Assembly (NCBI RefSeq): GCF_001650735.1
Contig: NZ_LXVY01000034.1
Span: 372,001 to 436,000, forward strand
Reading direction: 5' to 3'
Origin: Sphingomonas sp. TDK1
GTDB lineage: Bacteria > Pseudomonadota > Alphaproteobacteria > Sphingomonadales > Sphingomonadaceae
Length of the DNA: 64,000 nt
This document shows, in pieces, positions 1 through 10,248 of this stretch. The translations under genes and the position numbers were made by a program. Numbering within the stretch: position 1 is the first letter of the stretch; each line of letters opens with the position of its first letter. The notes beneath the pieces were generated by a model. It was not told where the DNA came from. It saw nothing but the letters and a program-made list of their open reading frames with translations, and did no database searches.

Positions 1-89
1 CGGGCCGTTCCCGTGCCCCGCTGCCGAATTGTGCCAGACTGCTACAGGTAATGTCGGTCCGACACGGCGGGCGTGTATAAAGGGAGCAT

Positions 90-368
90 ATGGCGCAGCA
101 GCGAATCCTGGTTTCGGGACGGGTACAGGGGGTCGGCTATCGCGACTGGGTGGTGCGTACCGCCCAGCGCGGAGGGCTGACCGGTTGGGTGCGCAATCTG
201 CGCGATGGGCGCGTGGAGATTGTCGCCGCGGGGGAAGACACCGCGCTCGGTCTCTTCGTCGAGGCGTGTCGTGAAGGCCCGCCCATGGCGCGTGTTGAGC
301 ATGTCGATAGCGAAGCGGTGGCCGAGGATAAGGTGCACAAGGGCTTTACCAAACGGTTCACCGCCTGA
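90..368 (+). CDS. acyP: Acylphosphatase
   Basis: Small cytoplasmic enzyme that hydrolyses acyl phosphates such as acetyl phosphate and carbamoyl phosphate. The 92-residue product has the normal family length. It carries the signature GRVQGVGYRDW at residues 10-20, with the phosphate-binding Arg at R18, and GWVRNLRDG at 32-40, with the catalytic Asn at N36. The ATG at 90 follows an AAGGGAG ribosome binding site. It stands alone, followed by a decayed gene on the other strand. The family assignment is very safe; the physiological substrate is unknown for the family generally. Confidence 0.95.
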   Translation: MAQQRILVSGRVQGVGYRDWVVRTAQRGGLTGWVRNLRDGRVEIVAAGEDTALGLFVEACREGPPMARVEHVDSEAVAEDKVHKGFTKRFTA

Positions 369-378
369 TCCACGCCCT

Positions 379-880
379 TCAGGGTTCGGCCAGCGCCGTG
401 CAGTCGCCGCCTAGATGCTGGCCGAACATCGGGCCATCCGTGCCTAATTCCGCCGGCGGTTCCTTACCGATCTGATAGCGGAAGGCGGGGCTGTCTTCCG
501 CATCCGCATCGATGAGTCACGCATCCTGACCATCCACCTTAGCAAGGCCGACCACCTTCAGCGTAAAGCGTCCCATGCCCTTGTCGTACTGGAAAAAGGG
601 CAGCTCGTAGGTTTTCCCCTCCGCCAACGGCAGCGCGGCGAAGGCCAATCCCACAAGATTGCCATCCCACACTGCGCCCGGTGCGGAGATCGCCACGGCG
701 CAGCACGAAATGATCGCGCATGTCGAAATTTTCCGTCGCCGAGGCGGTGGTGGACGACAATGTCCCAGACAGGCGTATTGCGCCGTCCATCGCAGGACGG
801 GCGCGCTGCCAGGTCTGGCCGATCGGCTTGTCGGCGCGAGTCAGCGCATAGCAGGCGCACCCCTCGCGAAGCCTGATACC
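379..880 (-). pseudogene. Decayed gene of unknown function (frameshift plus in-frame stop)
   Basis: No intact gene fills 369-1026, but protein-like sequence is split across two frames on the minus strand. The upstream part (about 880-690) reads YALTRADKPIGQTW and then ENFDMRDHFVLRRGDL. Near 680-690 the sense passes to another frame, which reads APGAVWDGNLVGLAFAALPL and then EGKTYELPFFQYDKGMGRF. An in-frame TGA lies at 517-519. The same frame continues past it as DAEDSPAFRYQIGKEPPAEL up to a stop at 379-381. Two independent lesions suggest decay rather than one sequencing error. The motif style faintly recalls DUF3108-like envelope proteins, but I cannot confirm this. The 5' limit is approximate. 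Confidence 0.6.
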
Positions 881-975
881 GTGATCCGGCAACGGCATGC
901 CAGCGACCGGAAGCGGTGCAAGTACCGTACGGCTCCGCAGGTAGAGGCCCGTACTATAGCAGCGACACACCCTAG

Positions 976-1018
976 AAAAGCGAGCGCCGGATCAAGCCCC
1001 AAGGGCTCGAACCGGCGC
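976..1018 (-). terminator. Intrinsic terminator downstream of ettA
   Basis: On the minus strand just past the ettA stop, GCGCCGG (complement of 1012-1018) pairs with CCGGCGC (complement of 984-990). A nested AGCCC/GGGCT stem lies inside. A short T-rich tail follows (complement of 976-980). Confidence 0.6.
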
Positions 1019-1026
1019 GTAGGAAA

Positions 1027-2706
<1,680 letters not shown>

Positions 2707-2825
2707 GGTGGCGGATCTCCGTTGCGAGAATTCTGAATGCTGGAAAGACGCGAAGCATGTAGCGATGCCGCCGCCGCTTGGCAACGCAGTGGGGCGCCGG
2801 CCCGCCCGCCCTCGCCGCAAAGAAA

Positions 2826-2854
2826 TGCCCCCGCCGGATAGGCCGGCGGGGGCA
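2826..2854 (-). terminator. Intrinsic terminator of the TonB receptor gene
   Basis: A perfect 12-bp stem (2826-2837 with 2843-2854, 5-base loop) lies 28 bases past the stop at 2882. On the minus strand it is followed by TTTCTTT, a good rho-independent terminator. Confidence 0.8.
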
Positions 2855-2881
2855 GGTTGGGGGGTGTCGCCTACCCGGGGA

Positions 2882-5410
2882 TTAGAAGTTGAAGCGGATC
2901 GCCGCCGCGACGGTGCGCCCGTTCATGACGCGAGCGCTGACGATACCGTCCGCAGGGATGCTAGCCTGAGTGACTTCGGTTACGCCCAGTGCATTGAACA
3001 GGTTGCTGCCGTTCACCGAGAGGGTTATCCGGTCGACCGGCCGATATTCGACAAAGGCGTTTACGGTGGTGAAAGCCGGCATTTTCAGCTTGTTGACGTC
3101 CTGCGCATAGCTGGAGCCGGTATAGACCACCGACGACCCGAAGCTGACCGCGCCAAGATCGACCACCGGCATCGCCTGCATGATCAGCTTCGGCTGATGC
3201 CGCGGCGTGTTGCCCGCGATCGTTGCATCGGTGTTGTCGCTCTTGATCTCGGCATGGGTATAGGTCGCGGCTGCCGTAATGCTGAACGGACCATGCGCGT
3301 AGCTGCCTTCAAACTCCGCCCCATAAGCGCGGTAGCTGCGGCTGAACGGCACGAGCGTCAGCACGCCATTGGCATCGGCATTGACCTGGAAGTTCTGCTC
3401 CGCCGTGTTGGCGACGAAACCCGTCAGGTTCAGCGTCAGTGCCTCGGTACGGAATTTGACGCCTGCTTCCGCTTGTCGCACCGGATTATAGGTGTCCTTG
3501 CTGCTGGCAGGCTTCCCGGTGACCGGGTCGAGCGTCGGCGTAAAGACGATGGTTTCCGCCAGGGCACGACCACCTTTGCTGTAGCGGGCGAAGGCGGCGA
3601 AGTTCTGCGAAACGCGGAAGTTTACGCCGATCGAATAGCTCAAATAGTGATAGGCATAATCCATCGGCGCGGGCTGATCGGCGCGAATCCCGTCGGCCCA
3701 TCGCTCGGGCGGGCTGATAACGCCATCCCCGTTGATGTCGAACGGCATCCAGCGGGTACGGTTGCCGCCCATCTCGATGCCGTAGCGCTGCCCCTTCACC
3801 CGACCGCTGTCGTAGCGAACGCTGCCGCCGACGGAGAGGCGCCCTGTATGGAAGTTAAGCGACCCGTACGGCGCGGTGATGTCGTAGTCGGCATCGAAAT
3901 AGCGATTGCCGAGGACCGTGATCGGCCAGATGCTGAACGCGGCGATGCCGCCCTGAGTCAGTTTCGTGCCCCCCGCCGTCGTGAGGTCGAGCAGCGCCGA
4001 ATCGGGGCCGGCGAAATCCTGGAACGCCGTGTCCATGAACAGTTTGGCCGTAAGCTTCTGGTACGCCTTGTAGACGCCCCCGGTCGTCGTCAGGTCGCCG
4101 CCACCGACGTTCCAGACACGGGACGCGCGGAAATCGTTGACGAAATAGTCGGCCTTCGGCGCCCCCATGTTGTTGATCGACGAGAAGCTTGCGAGGCCGT
4201 TGCCGTTCAGGGTCGCCGGGTTTGTGACCGGCCGCCCGGCGTTCGGGCCGGTGGCATAGCTGAACTGCGCCCCCGGGCCGCCGAACATCGCCGCAAGCAC
4301 CGGAGCCGAGGTGAGGATTACCGGTTGGGATCCGCCGACCGCCGACGCGTTGCTGCTGTATCGCATGCGGTTGACGAAGGTCCACGAGGCAATGTCGAAC
4401 TTCGCCTCCAGCCCTAGTGCGGCAGATTTGGCATGCCACCCCTGCGCCAACTCCGTGCGGACCACCTTCGGATCGACACCCACGCTCAGCACGTTGGGCA
4501 TGTTTTTCGAAATGGTATTGTTCACCCGCGGGTCGAAATTGGCGATCGTATTGAACGTGGGATTGGCATCTGTGCCGGTCACGCGCATCGGGCCCGTGGT
4601 GAAGAAGGCTTCGCGATCGTCGAGCACCTTCGCGTAGACCCGGACATAGCCGTTGGCAAAGTCGCGCGTGATGTTCAGCTTGACCTGACCACCGTGGAAG
4701 GCGGAAGCGCCCGCGTCGCGCGTGCCGGCGCCCGTCTGGTAATACCCGCCGAGATGGAAGCGCAGATTGGTCGACAGGCGGCCGCCATACTCAAAATCGC
4801 CGCGCTTGCGATCGAGATGAACGAGACCCGTGCTCAGTTGGATCGAGCCCCCCTCGTCCTCCCCTGTCTTCGAAATGAAGTTGATGACGCCGCCAGGTGA
4901 ATTGGACGCAAAGGTCGATGCCGATCCGCCCCGGATCGATTCAATGCGCGACAGGTTCAGGTCAGCATGGATCAGCATATCCGGCTGGAGTTGGGCGAGA
5001 TCGCCAAACTCCAGAACCGGCAGGCCGTCTTCCTGAAACTGTAGGAATTTGGAACCCAAGCCTGCCAACGGCAGGCCGCGAATGGTGTAGTTGGCATACC
5101 CGCCATTGCCAGTATCTTCCACGCGGATGCCCGGCACCGTGCGCAGAACCTCGCCAAGCGTGCGTGCGCCGATTTCCTGAATGCGGTCCTCATCGATCGC
5201 GCTGGTGGAAATGGCGCTGTCGAGCAGGTCGCGCCCCTTCGCCACGCCGGTCGAGAACACGGCTTTCTTCGATTTGGCAGCCGGCACGGTCTGGGTTGCC
5301 CCCGCGTCCGCGCCCGCATCATCAGCACGCGCAACTACGCGATCCGGTGATGCAAATGCAGGTGTACAGAAAACGACCAGTGCGATCGACGTGGATAAAG
5401 CAACCTTCAC
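2882..5410 (-). CDS. TonB-dependent outer-membrane receptor
   Basis: Energised outer-membrane importer for a scarce ligand. The 842-residue product has a signal peptide (MKVALSTSIALVVFCTPAFA), then a plug domain. The plug includes IRGLPLAGLG, SRIESIRGGSAS and a GGVINFISKTG-type plug end. A beta-barrel follows and ends in the aromatic C-terminus AAAIRFNF. There is no N-terminal STN signalling domain, so direct anti-sigma signalling is unlikely. It is transcribed away from an M28 peptidase gene across a very AT-rich gap with a Fur-like half-site. That hints at an iron or metal chelate as ligand, but the sequence does not show the substrate. Confidence 0.9.
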   Translation of the reverse strand: MKVALSTSIALVVFCTPAFASPDRVVARADDAGADAGATQTVPAAKSKKAVFSTGVAKGRDLLDSAISTSAIDEDRIQEIGARTLGEVLRTVPGIRVEDTGNGGYANYTIRGLPLAGLGSKFLQFQEDGLPVLEFGDLAQLQPDMLIHADLNLSRIESIRGGSASTFASNSPGGVINFISKTGEDEGGSIQLSTGLVHLDRKRGDFEYGGRLSTNLRFHLGGYYQTGAGTRDAGASAFHGGQVKLNITRDFANGYVRVYAKVLDDREAFFTTGPMRVTGTDANPTFNTIANFDPRVNNTISKNMPNVLSVGVDPKVVRTELAQGWHAKSAALGLEAKFDIASWTFVNRMRYSSNASAVGGSQPVILTSAPVLAAMFGGPGAQFSYATGPNAGRPVTNPATLNGNGLASFSSINNMGAPKADYFVNDFRASRVWNVGGGDLTTTGGVYKAYQKLTAKLFMDTAFQDFAGPDSALLDLTTAGGTKLTQGGIAAFSIWPITVLGNRYFDADYDITAPYGSLNFHTGRLSVGGSVRYDSGRVKGQRYGIEMGGNRTRWMPFDINGDGVISPPERWADGIRADQPAPMDYAYHYLSYSIGVNFRVSQNFAAFARYSKGGRALAETIVFTPTLDPVTGKPASSKDTYNPVRQAEAGVKFRTEALTLNLTGFVANTAEQNFQVNADANGVLTLVPFSRSYRAYGAEFEGSYAHGPFSITAAATYTHAEIKSDNTDATIAGNTPRHQPKLIMQAMPVVDLGAVSFGSSVVYTGSSYAQDVNKLKMPAFTTVNAFVEYRPVDRITLSVNGSNLFNALGVTEVTQASIPADGIVSARVMNGRTVAAAIRFNF

Positions 5411-5494
5411 GCAACCCTCCCTAAAAGTATTTATGCTTTTGCATCTGCGGGAAATATGATGCTAATTCCTTGCGTGATAGATCGCGATGTTGCC

Positions 5495-5580
5495 GTAAGT
5501 TACTATACGTATACAGTTATCATTATTCGAAAATGATTAATTTTTATCTATATTACTATAACTATAAATATAATTTAGAT
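5495..5580. promoter_or_regulatory. AT-rich divergent control region with palindrome and Fur-like half-site
   Basis: The 273-base gap between the divergent TonB receptor and M28 peptidase genes is strikingly AT-rich from about 5495 to 5590, unlike the rest of the window. It holds a 10-bp palindrome TATACGTATA at 5504-5513. TTATCATTAT at 5517-5526 reads ATAATGATAA on the minus strand and matches half of the classical Fur box. An inverted repeat ATCATT/AATGAT lies at 5519-5524 and 5532-5537. Probable promoters for both genes lie here; the exact -35/-10 elements are not assigned. Confidence 0.45.
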
Positions 5581-5683
5581 AAATATCATCACCTTGCGTA
5601 GGCATTTTGCTATTCTTGGCGTGCACGTCCCGGGTGCACGCAACCCCATTGCAATCGCCCGGTCCCGAGTTAGCATTCGCAGC

Positions 5684-7063
5684 ATGATCAACCGGACCTT
5701 GCTGGCAGCCGCTGCCGCCCTCACCCTGCCCGCTACCGCATTCGCTCAAACGGCCCCGCAGGTGGCAAACGTGCGCGACGCCGCGATGAAGGATGAAGTC
5801 GCGTGGGACCTGGTGGAGGGACTCACCACCGAAGTGGGGCAACGCCTTGCGGCGACCGAGGCCGAAGCGCGCGCGCGCGCCTGGGGGGTCAAGAAGCTGA
5901 CCGCACTCGGCTTCCAGAATGTCCATGTCGAAACCTATCGCATGCCGGTCTGGGTGCGCGGAGTGGAGACCGCTGAAGTCCTGGGCGGTGCAGCGCAGAA
6001 GCTGACCATCGCGGCACTGGGATATTCAGGTTCGACCGGTGCGCAGCCGCTGGAAGCGGAGATCGTCTACTTCCCGTCGCTCGCCGAACTGCAGACGGCG
6101 CCAGCCGGCAGCCTGAAGGGCAAGATCGCCTTTATCGACCATGCGATGGTGCCGACACAGGACGGCTCCCAATATGGCTATTACGGCGCCGTCCGCCGGG
6201 CGGGCCCGAGCATCGCGGCCAGCAAGGGGGCTGCGGCCGTGCTGATCCGCTCGATCGGCACCGATCACCATCGCAATCCGCATACCGGCGTCACCACCTG
6301 GGCCAAGGGCGTATCGCCGATCGCGGCCGCCGCGCTTTCGGTGCCCGATTCCGAGCAGTTGGTGCGGCTGGTGAAGCGCGGTCCCGTGAAGCTGCGTCTT
6401 GCCGTGACACCGCAGTTCAGGGGCGAGGCGGAATCCGGCAACGTCATCGCGGACATTCCCGGCAGCGACCCAAATGCCGGCATCATCGTCGTCGGCGGCC
6501 ATCTCGACAGCTGGGACCTCGGCACCGGGGCCATCGATGACGGCGCGGGCGTGGCGATCACGACGGCAGCCGCACTCCAGGCCGCCAAACTCGGCCAGCC
6601 GCGTCGCACGATCCGAGTCGTCTGGTTCGGTGCCGAGGAAGTCGGCGGCTTCGGCGGCGAAGCCTATGCCAAGGCGCATGCCAAGGAACGCCATGTACTG
6701 GCAATGGAGTCCGACTTCGGCGCCGACCGTGTGTGGAAGTTCGAAACCAACCTGCCGGATAGTGCCAAGGCGATCGGCGACCGGCTGGAGACCGCGCTCT
6801 ATCCGATCGGCATCGAACGTGGCCGCGGCAAGGCGCATGGCGGCACCGATGTCGAACCGATCCTCGCACTCGGCGTCGGCACCATCGGGCTGAACCAGGA
6901 CGGCCTGCGCTATTTCGACCTGCACCACACGCCCGACGACACCCTCGACAAGATCGACCCCGCGCAGTTGCGCCAGAACGTCGCCGCCTGGGCGGCAATG
7001 TTGGCGATCGCAGCGAATGCGCCGGAGGATATCGGTCCGGTATCCGCCGAAAAGGGTGAGTGA
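5684..7063 (+). CDS. Secreted M28-family zinc peptidase
   Basis: Exported metallo-aminopeptidase or carboxypeptidase of family M28. The 459-residue product begins with a clear signal peptide (MINRTLLAAAAALTLPATAFA). A PA-like insert lies roughly at residues 120-240. The two-zinc core follows: GGHLDSWDLGTGAIDDGAG (His and Asp ligands), WFGAEEVG (catalytic Glu pair), MESDFGAD and DLHHTPDDTLDKI (last His). The ATG at 5684 is preferred because the signal peptide starts there; the same frame is open 30 codons further upstream. It is divergent from a TonB receptor. A role in peptide scavenging is inference. Confidence 0.9.
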   Translation: MINRTLLAAAAALTLPATAFAQTAPQVANVRDAAMKDEVAWDLVEGLTTEVGQRLAATEAEARARAWGVKKLTALGFQNVHVETYRMPVWVRGVETAEVLGGAAQKLTIAALGYSGSTGAQPLEAEIVYFPSLAELQTAPAGSLKGKIAFIDHAMVPTQDGSQYGYYGAVRRAGPSIAASKGAAAVLIRSIGTDHHRNPHTGVTTWAKGVSPIAAAALSVPDSEQLVRLVKRGPVKLRLAVTPQFRGEAESGNVIADIPGSDPNAGIIVVGGHLDSWDLGTGAIDDGAGVAITTAAALQAAKLGQPRRTIRVVWFGAEEVGGFGGEAYAKAHAKERHVLAMESDFGADRVWKFETNLPDSAKAIGDRLETALYPIGIERGRGKAHGGTDVEPILALGVGTIGLNQDGLRYFDLHHTPDDTLDKIDPAQLRQNVAAWAAMLAIAANAPEDIGPVSAEKGE

Positions 7064-7211
7064 TCGCCGTCTCGGAATCAGGCAAAAACATGGCAAAGTC
7101 ACGGCGATGCGACATATTTGCGTTTGACGCGTTGCTCGCCGTGGCCCATGCAGCGGGCTTGCCGCGCAGCTCCTTTCGGCTGCGCAACGGATTTGAAGTG
7201 GGAGCAACCGG

Positions 7212-7433
7212 ATGACCAAGCTTCGCCTGATGGCCGCGGCAGCGCTGCTGACGCCGCTTGCGGCATGTGGCGGCGGTGAAGGCAATGTGACGGACGGGGC
7301 GAATGTCGCACCCGAAGCCAATGCGATGATCTACCAGAACGACGCGGACGATCGCGCTAATGCCGAGGCCGAGGCGATGATCGGCAACGCCGCGCCCGAC
7401 AATATGGATATGCCCGTCAGCAACGCCCAGTAA
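7212..7433 (+). CDS. Small predicted lipoprotein
   Basis: This 73-residue product has a lipoprotein signal peptide ending in the lipobox LAAC (Cys at residue 19), then GGGEG. The mature chain is short and very acidic, Asn/Ala/Asp-rich, with no recognised domain. A GGGAG-like site lies about 8 bases before the ATG, and an intrinsic terminator follows directly, so it is probably monocistronic. The function is unknown; acidic low-complexity lipoproteins like this are common in sphingomonads. Confidence 0.75.
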   Translation: MTKLRLMAAAALLTPLAACGGGEGNVTDGANVAPEANAMIYQNDADDRANAEAEAMIGNAAPDNMDMPVSNAQ

Positions 7434-7454
7434 GCGCCGCTGCCAAGCCGATCA

Positions 7455-7485
7455 GGGGCGTCCTCAAGCGGGGGCGCCCCTTTTT
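7455..7485 (+). terminator. Intrinsic terminator after the small lipoprotein gene
   Basis: Stem GGGGCG (7455-7460) pairs with CGCCCC (7475-7480), followed at once by TTTTT (7481-7485). Confidence 0.8.
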
Positions 7486-7491
7486 CGTTAC

Positions 7492-8148
7492 TTAATAGCC
7501 TGCCTCGATCGCCATGCGCACTGCGTCCGCCGCCGTCCGGACGCCCAGCGCGCGGAACATCGCCGCGCGGTGCATCTTGATCGTCCGTTCGGTCAGGCCG
7601 AGATCGTAGGCGATCTGCTTGTTGAGCTTGCCCGCCGCCATCGCGATCAGCACCGCGCGCTGACGCGGCGACAGGCCGTCGATCTTCTCGCGGGCGATGG
7701 TGGCGCGGTGTGCGGTGCCTTCCTTGGGCCCCTCCACCTCCATTTGCGAACCAAGGAAATATTCAAGCTCGCCGTCCTCACCGAAAATCGGGGCGACCAG
7801 TACGGCGTTGCGGAACGGCGTGCCGTCCTTCTTGTAGTTGAGGATTTCCACCATCACCGGCCGCTTTTCGCGGACTCCGGCTCTCAGCGCCTCGCTCAGC
7901 CACGGCTCGGTCTTGTCGCCAGATAGGAAGCGACAATTGCGGCCGACGATCTCGTCGCGTTGATAGCCGGTCAGCGCGATAAAGGCATCGTTGCAATCGA
8001 CGATGGGATTGTCGGGAAGTCGGGGGTTGCTGAGCACCGCGGCGACGGCGCTTCCGGCGATCATGTCGGCTAGTGGCATTGGTCGGCTTTCCGCATCCTT
8101 TGGGGGTTGCACCGCTGCATACCCTTTTGTCCATGTTCCCGGTTTCAC
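7492..8148 (-). CDS. LOV-domain blue-light photoreceptor with LuxR-type HTH (EL222-like)
   Basis: Predicted light-activated transcription factor. The LOV core spans about residues 27-140 and has the flavin-adduct motif GRNCRFLSG with Cys72, then EILNYKKDGTPFRNAVLVAP and YFLGSQMEV. A linker leads to a LuxR/GerE HTH at about 155-218 (LSPRQRAVLIAMAAGKLNKQ, then TERTIKMHRAAMF). Length, domain order and many residues match Erythrobacter litoralis EL222 as I recall it. In EL222, blue light forms a Cys-flavin bond, frees the HTH, and the protein dimerises and activates transcription. The GTG at 8148 has a GAGGA site 6 bases upstream; an ATG at 8079 is the alternative and would still keep the LOV core. 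It is divergent from folE and a photolyase cluster. Confidence 0.93.
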   Translation of the reverse strand: MKPGTWTKGYAAVQPPKDAESRPMPLADMIAGSAVAAVLSNPRLPDNPIVDCNDAFIALTGYQRDEIVGRNCRFLSGDKTEPWLSEALRAGVREKRPVMVEILNYKKDGTPFRNAVLVAPIFGEDGELEYFLGSQMEVEGPKEGTAHRATIAREKIDGLSPRQRAVLIAMAAGKLNKQIAYDLGLTERTIKMHRAAMFRALGVRTAADAVRMAIEAGY

Positions 8149-8157
8149 CCGGGTTCC
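8135..8157. promoter_or_regulatory. Inverted repeat and paired GTTCC between the LOV-HTH gene and folE
   Basis: CCCGG (8138-8142) and CCGGG (8149-8153) form an inverted repeat with a 6-base spacer. GTTCC occurs at 8135-8139 and again at 8153-8157, an 18-base period. This covers the start of the LOV-HTH gene and lies about 70 bases upstream of folE. It could be an operator for the divergent pair or the site of autoregulation. Biological role is inference. Confidence 0.35.
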
Positions 8158-8224
8158 TCATGTGGAGGACACTCGATGCCGGCGTGCCGCGCAAATGCTG
8201 CCGGTGAAACGAAAGGTAGGCCCG

Positions 8225-8839
8225 ATGAACTTCTTCTGCAACGATATAGAACGGGCCGACAACGAACCTGAGCAAGAAATGGTCCCTGACGAAGTGCAGG
8301 AAGCAGTCCGCACCCTGCTGCGCTGGGTTGGCGAGGATCCGGAGCGCGAGGGACTGCGCGATACGCCGCTCCGCCACGCCAAGGCCTGGCGTGAATATTG
8401 CGCGGGCTATGATGAGGATCCGGGCATGCACCTTGCCCGCACCTTCGAGGAAGTGGCGGGCTATGACGAGATCGTGCTTCTGAAGGACATCCCGTTCCAG
8501 TCGCATTGCGAACACCACCTTGCGCCGATCATCGGCAAGGCATCAATCGCCTATCTGCCCAAGGACCGGGTGGTCGGGATCTCCAAGCTCGCCCGCGTGC
8601 TGCACGGCTATGCCCGCCGCCTGCAGATCCAGGAGCGGCTGACCGCCGAGATCGCCCAGTCGATCTGGACGCACCTCAAGCCCGCCGGCGTCGCGGTCGT
8701 GATCGAGGCGCAGCATGGCTGCATGACCGGGCGCGGCGTGAAGACCCACGGCGTCGGCATGGTGACCAGCCGAATGCTGGGCTGCTTCCTCGAGGACCGC
8801 AGCAGCCGCGCCGAGCTGATGTCGCTGATGGGCTATTGA
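8225..8839 (+). CDS. folE: GTP cyclohydrolase I
   Basis: Converts GTP to dihydroneopterin triphosphate, the first step to tetrahydrofolate and other reduced pterins. The 204-residue product has the classical zinc site (HCEHHLAPIIGKASIAY supplies Cys and His; EAQHGCMTGRGVKT supplies the second Cys). It also has KLARVLHGYARRLQIQERLT and ends SRAELMSLMGY. I chose the ATG at 8225, preceded by AAAGGTAGG; the frame is open further upstream without similarity. It is divergent from the LOV-HTH regulator and is followed after 14 bases by a flavoprotein gene. Its placement suggests a light-induced supply of pterin for photoprotection rather than only housekeeping folate; this is inference. Confidence 0.96.
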   Translation: MNFFCNDIERADNEPEQEMVPDEVQEAVRTLLRWVGEDPEREGLRDTPLRHAKAWREYCAGYDEDPGMHLARTFEEVAGYDEIVLLKDIPFQSHCEHHLAPIIGKASIAYLPKDRVVGISKLARVLHGYARRLQIQERLTAEIAQSIWTHLKPAGVAVVIEAQHGCMTGRGVKTHGVGMVTSRMLGCFLEDRSSRAELMSLMGY

Positions 8840-8853
8840 GCGGGACCGCGCAG

Positions 8854-9801
8854 ATGGACGTCGTGATCCTCGGTGCCGGCATCGCAGGCCTCGCCTGTGC
8901 CGATCAGTTGCGTGCCACAGGGCACCGGGTGACGCTGTTCGACAAGGGGCGTGGTCCCGGCGGTCGCATGTCCACCCGGCGGGTCGAGATCGATGGTGAG
9001 ATGCTTCATTTCGATCATGGCGCCCAATATTTCACCGTGCGCGATGATCGCTTTCGCCGACTTGTTCAGGACTGGCAGACGCAGGGCGTCGCCAGCCCCT
9101 GGCACGAGGCCGGCCCCGATGCCTGGGTAGGCACGCCAACGATGAATGCGCCGGTGCGCCATATGGCCTCGGCGCACCAGGTCCATTTCGGACACCATGT
9201 CATCGGCCTCACGCGGAACGCGCAGGGCTGGCATGTTAGGCTTCAGGAGCAGCAGCACGGGCCCTTCGACGCGGCGATTATCGCGCTGCCCGCCGAGCAG
9301 GCCGCAGCGATCCTCGGCACGCACGACCTGATGATGGCCGCCGATGCCATGGCGGCACGGTCGCAGCCGTGCTGGACAGCAATGATCGCGTTCGAGGAAC
9401 GGGTACCGATCGCGGCGGACAGCATCCGCCAGCACGGCATCATCGGCTGGGCCGCCCGCGACGGTGCCAAACCGGGCCGGCACGACGGCGAGACCTGGGT
9501 GGTGCAGGCGCACGGCTCCTGGTCGGCTGCGCATCTCGAGGACAGCGCGGATGCTGTTGCGCAGGCACTGCTCGGCGCGCTGCTTGCGCATTCCGGCGGC
9601 GCGGCGCCGGCTGTCCGCTACCTGGCGGCGCATCGCTGGCGCTTCGCGATGACGCCAGGGATCGACAAGGGTGCACTATGGAACGGATCGCTCCGGCTGG
9701 GCGCCTGCGGGGACTGGCTGCAGGGTCCTCGGGTCGAGCTGGCCTGGCTCTCCGGCCACCGGCTGGGCGCGATGGTCGGCAGCGCGGCGGCTGCCGCCTA
9801 G
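8854..9801 (+). CDS. Renalase-like FAD-dependent amine oxidase/oxidoreductase
   Basis: The 315-residue flavoprotein begins with the dinucleotide-binding fold MDVVILGAGIAGLACADQL and then DKGRGPGGRMSTRR, the typical second motif of renalase-like and amine-oxidase-like proteins. HFDHGAQYFTVRD follows. A C-terminal FAD contact is seen in SLRLGACGDWLQGPRVE, ending LAWLSGHRLGAM. No signal peptide is present. It lies 14 bases after folE on the same strand, so it is probably cotranscribed. Such proteins recur in photolyase neighbourhoods. The substrate is unknown; bacterial renalases oxidise isomeric dihydro-NAD(P) species. Confidence 0.85.
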   Translation: MDVVILGAGIAGLACADQLRATGHRVTLFDKGRGPGGRMSTRRVEIDGEMLHFDHGAQYFTVRDDRFRRLVQDWQTQGVASPWHEAGPDAWVGTPTMNAPVRHMASAHQVHFGHHVIGLTRNAQGWHVRLQEQQHGPFDAAIIALPAEQAAAILGTHDLMMAADAMAARSQPCWTAMIAFEERVPIAADSIRQHGIIGWAARDGAKPGRHDGETWVVQAHGSWSAAHLEDSADAVAQALLGALLAHSGGAAPAVRYLAAHRWRFAMTPGIDKGALWNGSLRLGACGDWLQGPRVELAWLSGHRLGAMVGSAAAAA

Positions 9802-10248
9802 TCAGAGGACGGCGAGCGCCAGCGTCAACGCACCGAGCCCGGTGGAAAGCTGAAGCCGCAGCGCGATCCACCCCTGTACCCTCGGCTGCGTACGGCCCAG
9901 CGCCAGATCAACGATCGGGGAGAGCAGGATTGCCGAACCGAGTACCACCAACGCCTCCTGCGTGGTCCAGCCAAGCGTGAGAACCAGGATCAGCCCCCAA
10001 GCGATCAGCGACGGCAGCACGGCAATCGCGAACAGCGCAGGCGAGCCCCTGCCCCGCGCGATACCCTGGCCCCACCAAAGCCCGCCGAGAAAACTGAAGA
10101 TCAGCGCGGCATAGCCGAACCCGGCGTCGAGCAGGGCCACGCGGTGCATCGGCAGCAGCACCAGACCGGCCGCACAGCCGATCAGCGGCAACAGCCCGGC
10201 ATAGCCGAGCATCCGCGCGGCGGGGGCGAGCGAGGCATGGTTTTCCAT
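9802..10248 (-). CDS. DUF3429 integral membrane protein
   Basis: The 148-residue hydrophobic protein has about five membrane helices: LLPLIGCAAGLVLL, YAALIFSFLGGLWWG, LFAIAVLPSLIAWGLIL, EALVVLGSAILL and a C-terminal STGLGALTLALAVL. The FLGGLWWG motif is characteristic of DUF3429. The ATG at 10248 (MENHASLAPAARMLGYAG) is preferred over an upstream start. The stop abuts that of the flavoprotein gene, so the two are convergent with no gap. It is divergent from the photolyase operon. The family has no known activity but is often found near photolyase and light-stress genes. Confidence 0.8.
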   Translation of the reverse strand: MENHASLAPAARMLGYAGLLPLIGCAAGLVLLPMHRVALLDAGFGYAALIFSFLGGLWWGQGIARGRGSPALFAIAVLPSLIAWGLILVLTLGWTTQEALVVLGSAILLSPIVDLALGRTQPRVQGWIALRLQLSTGLGALTLALAVL

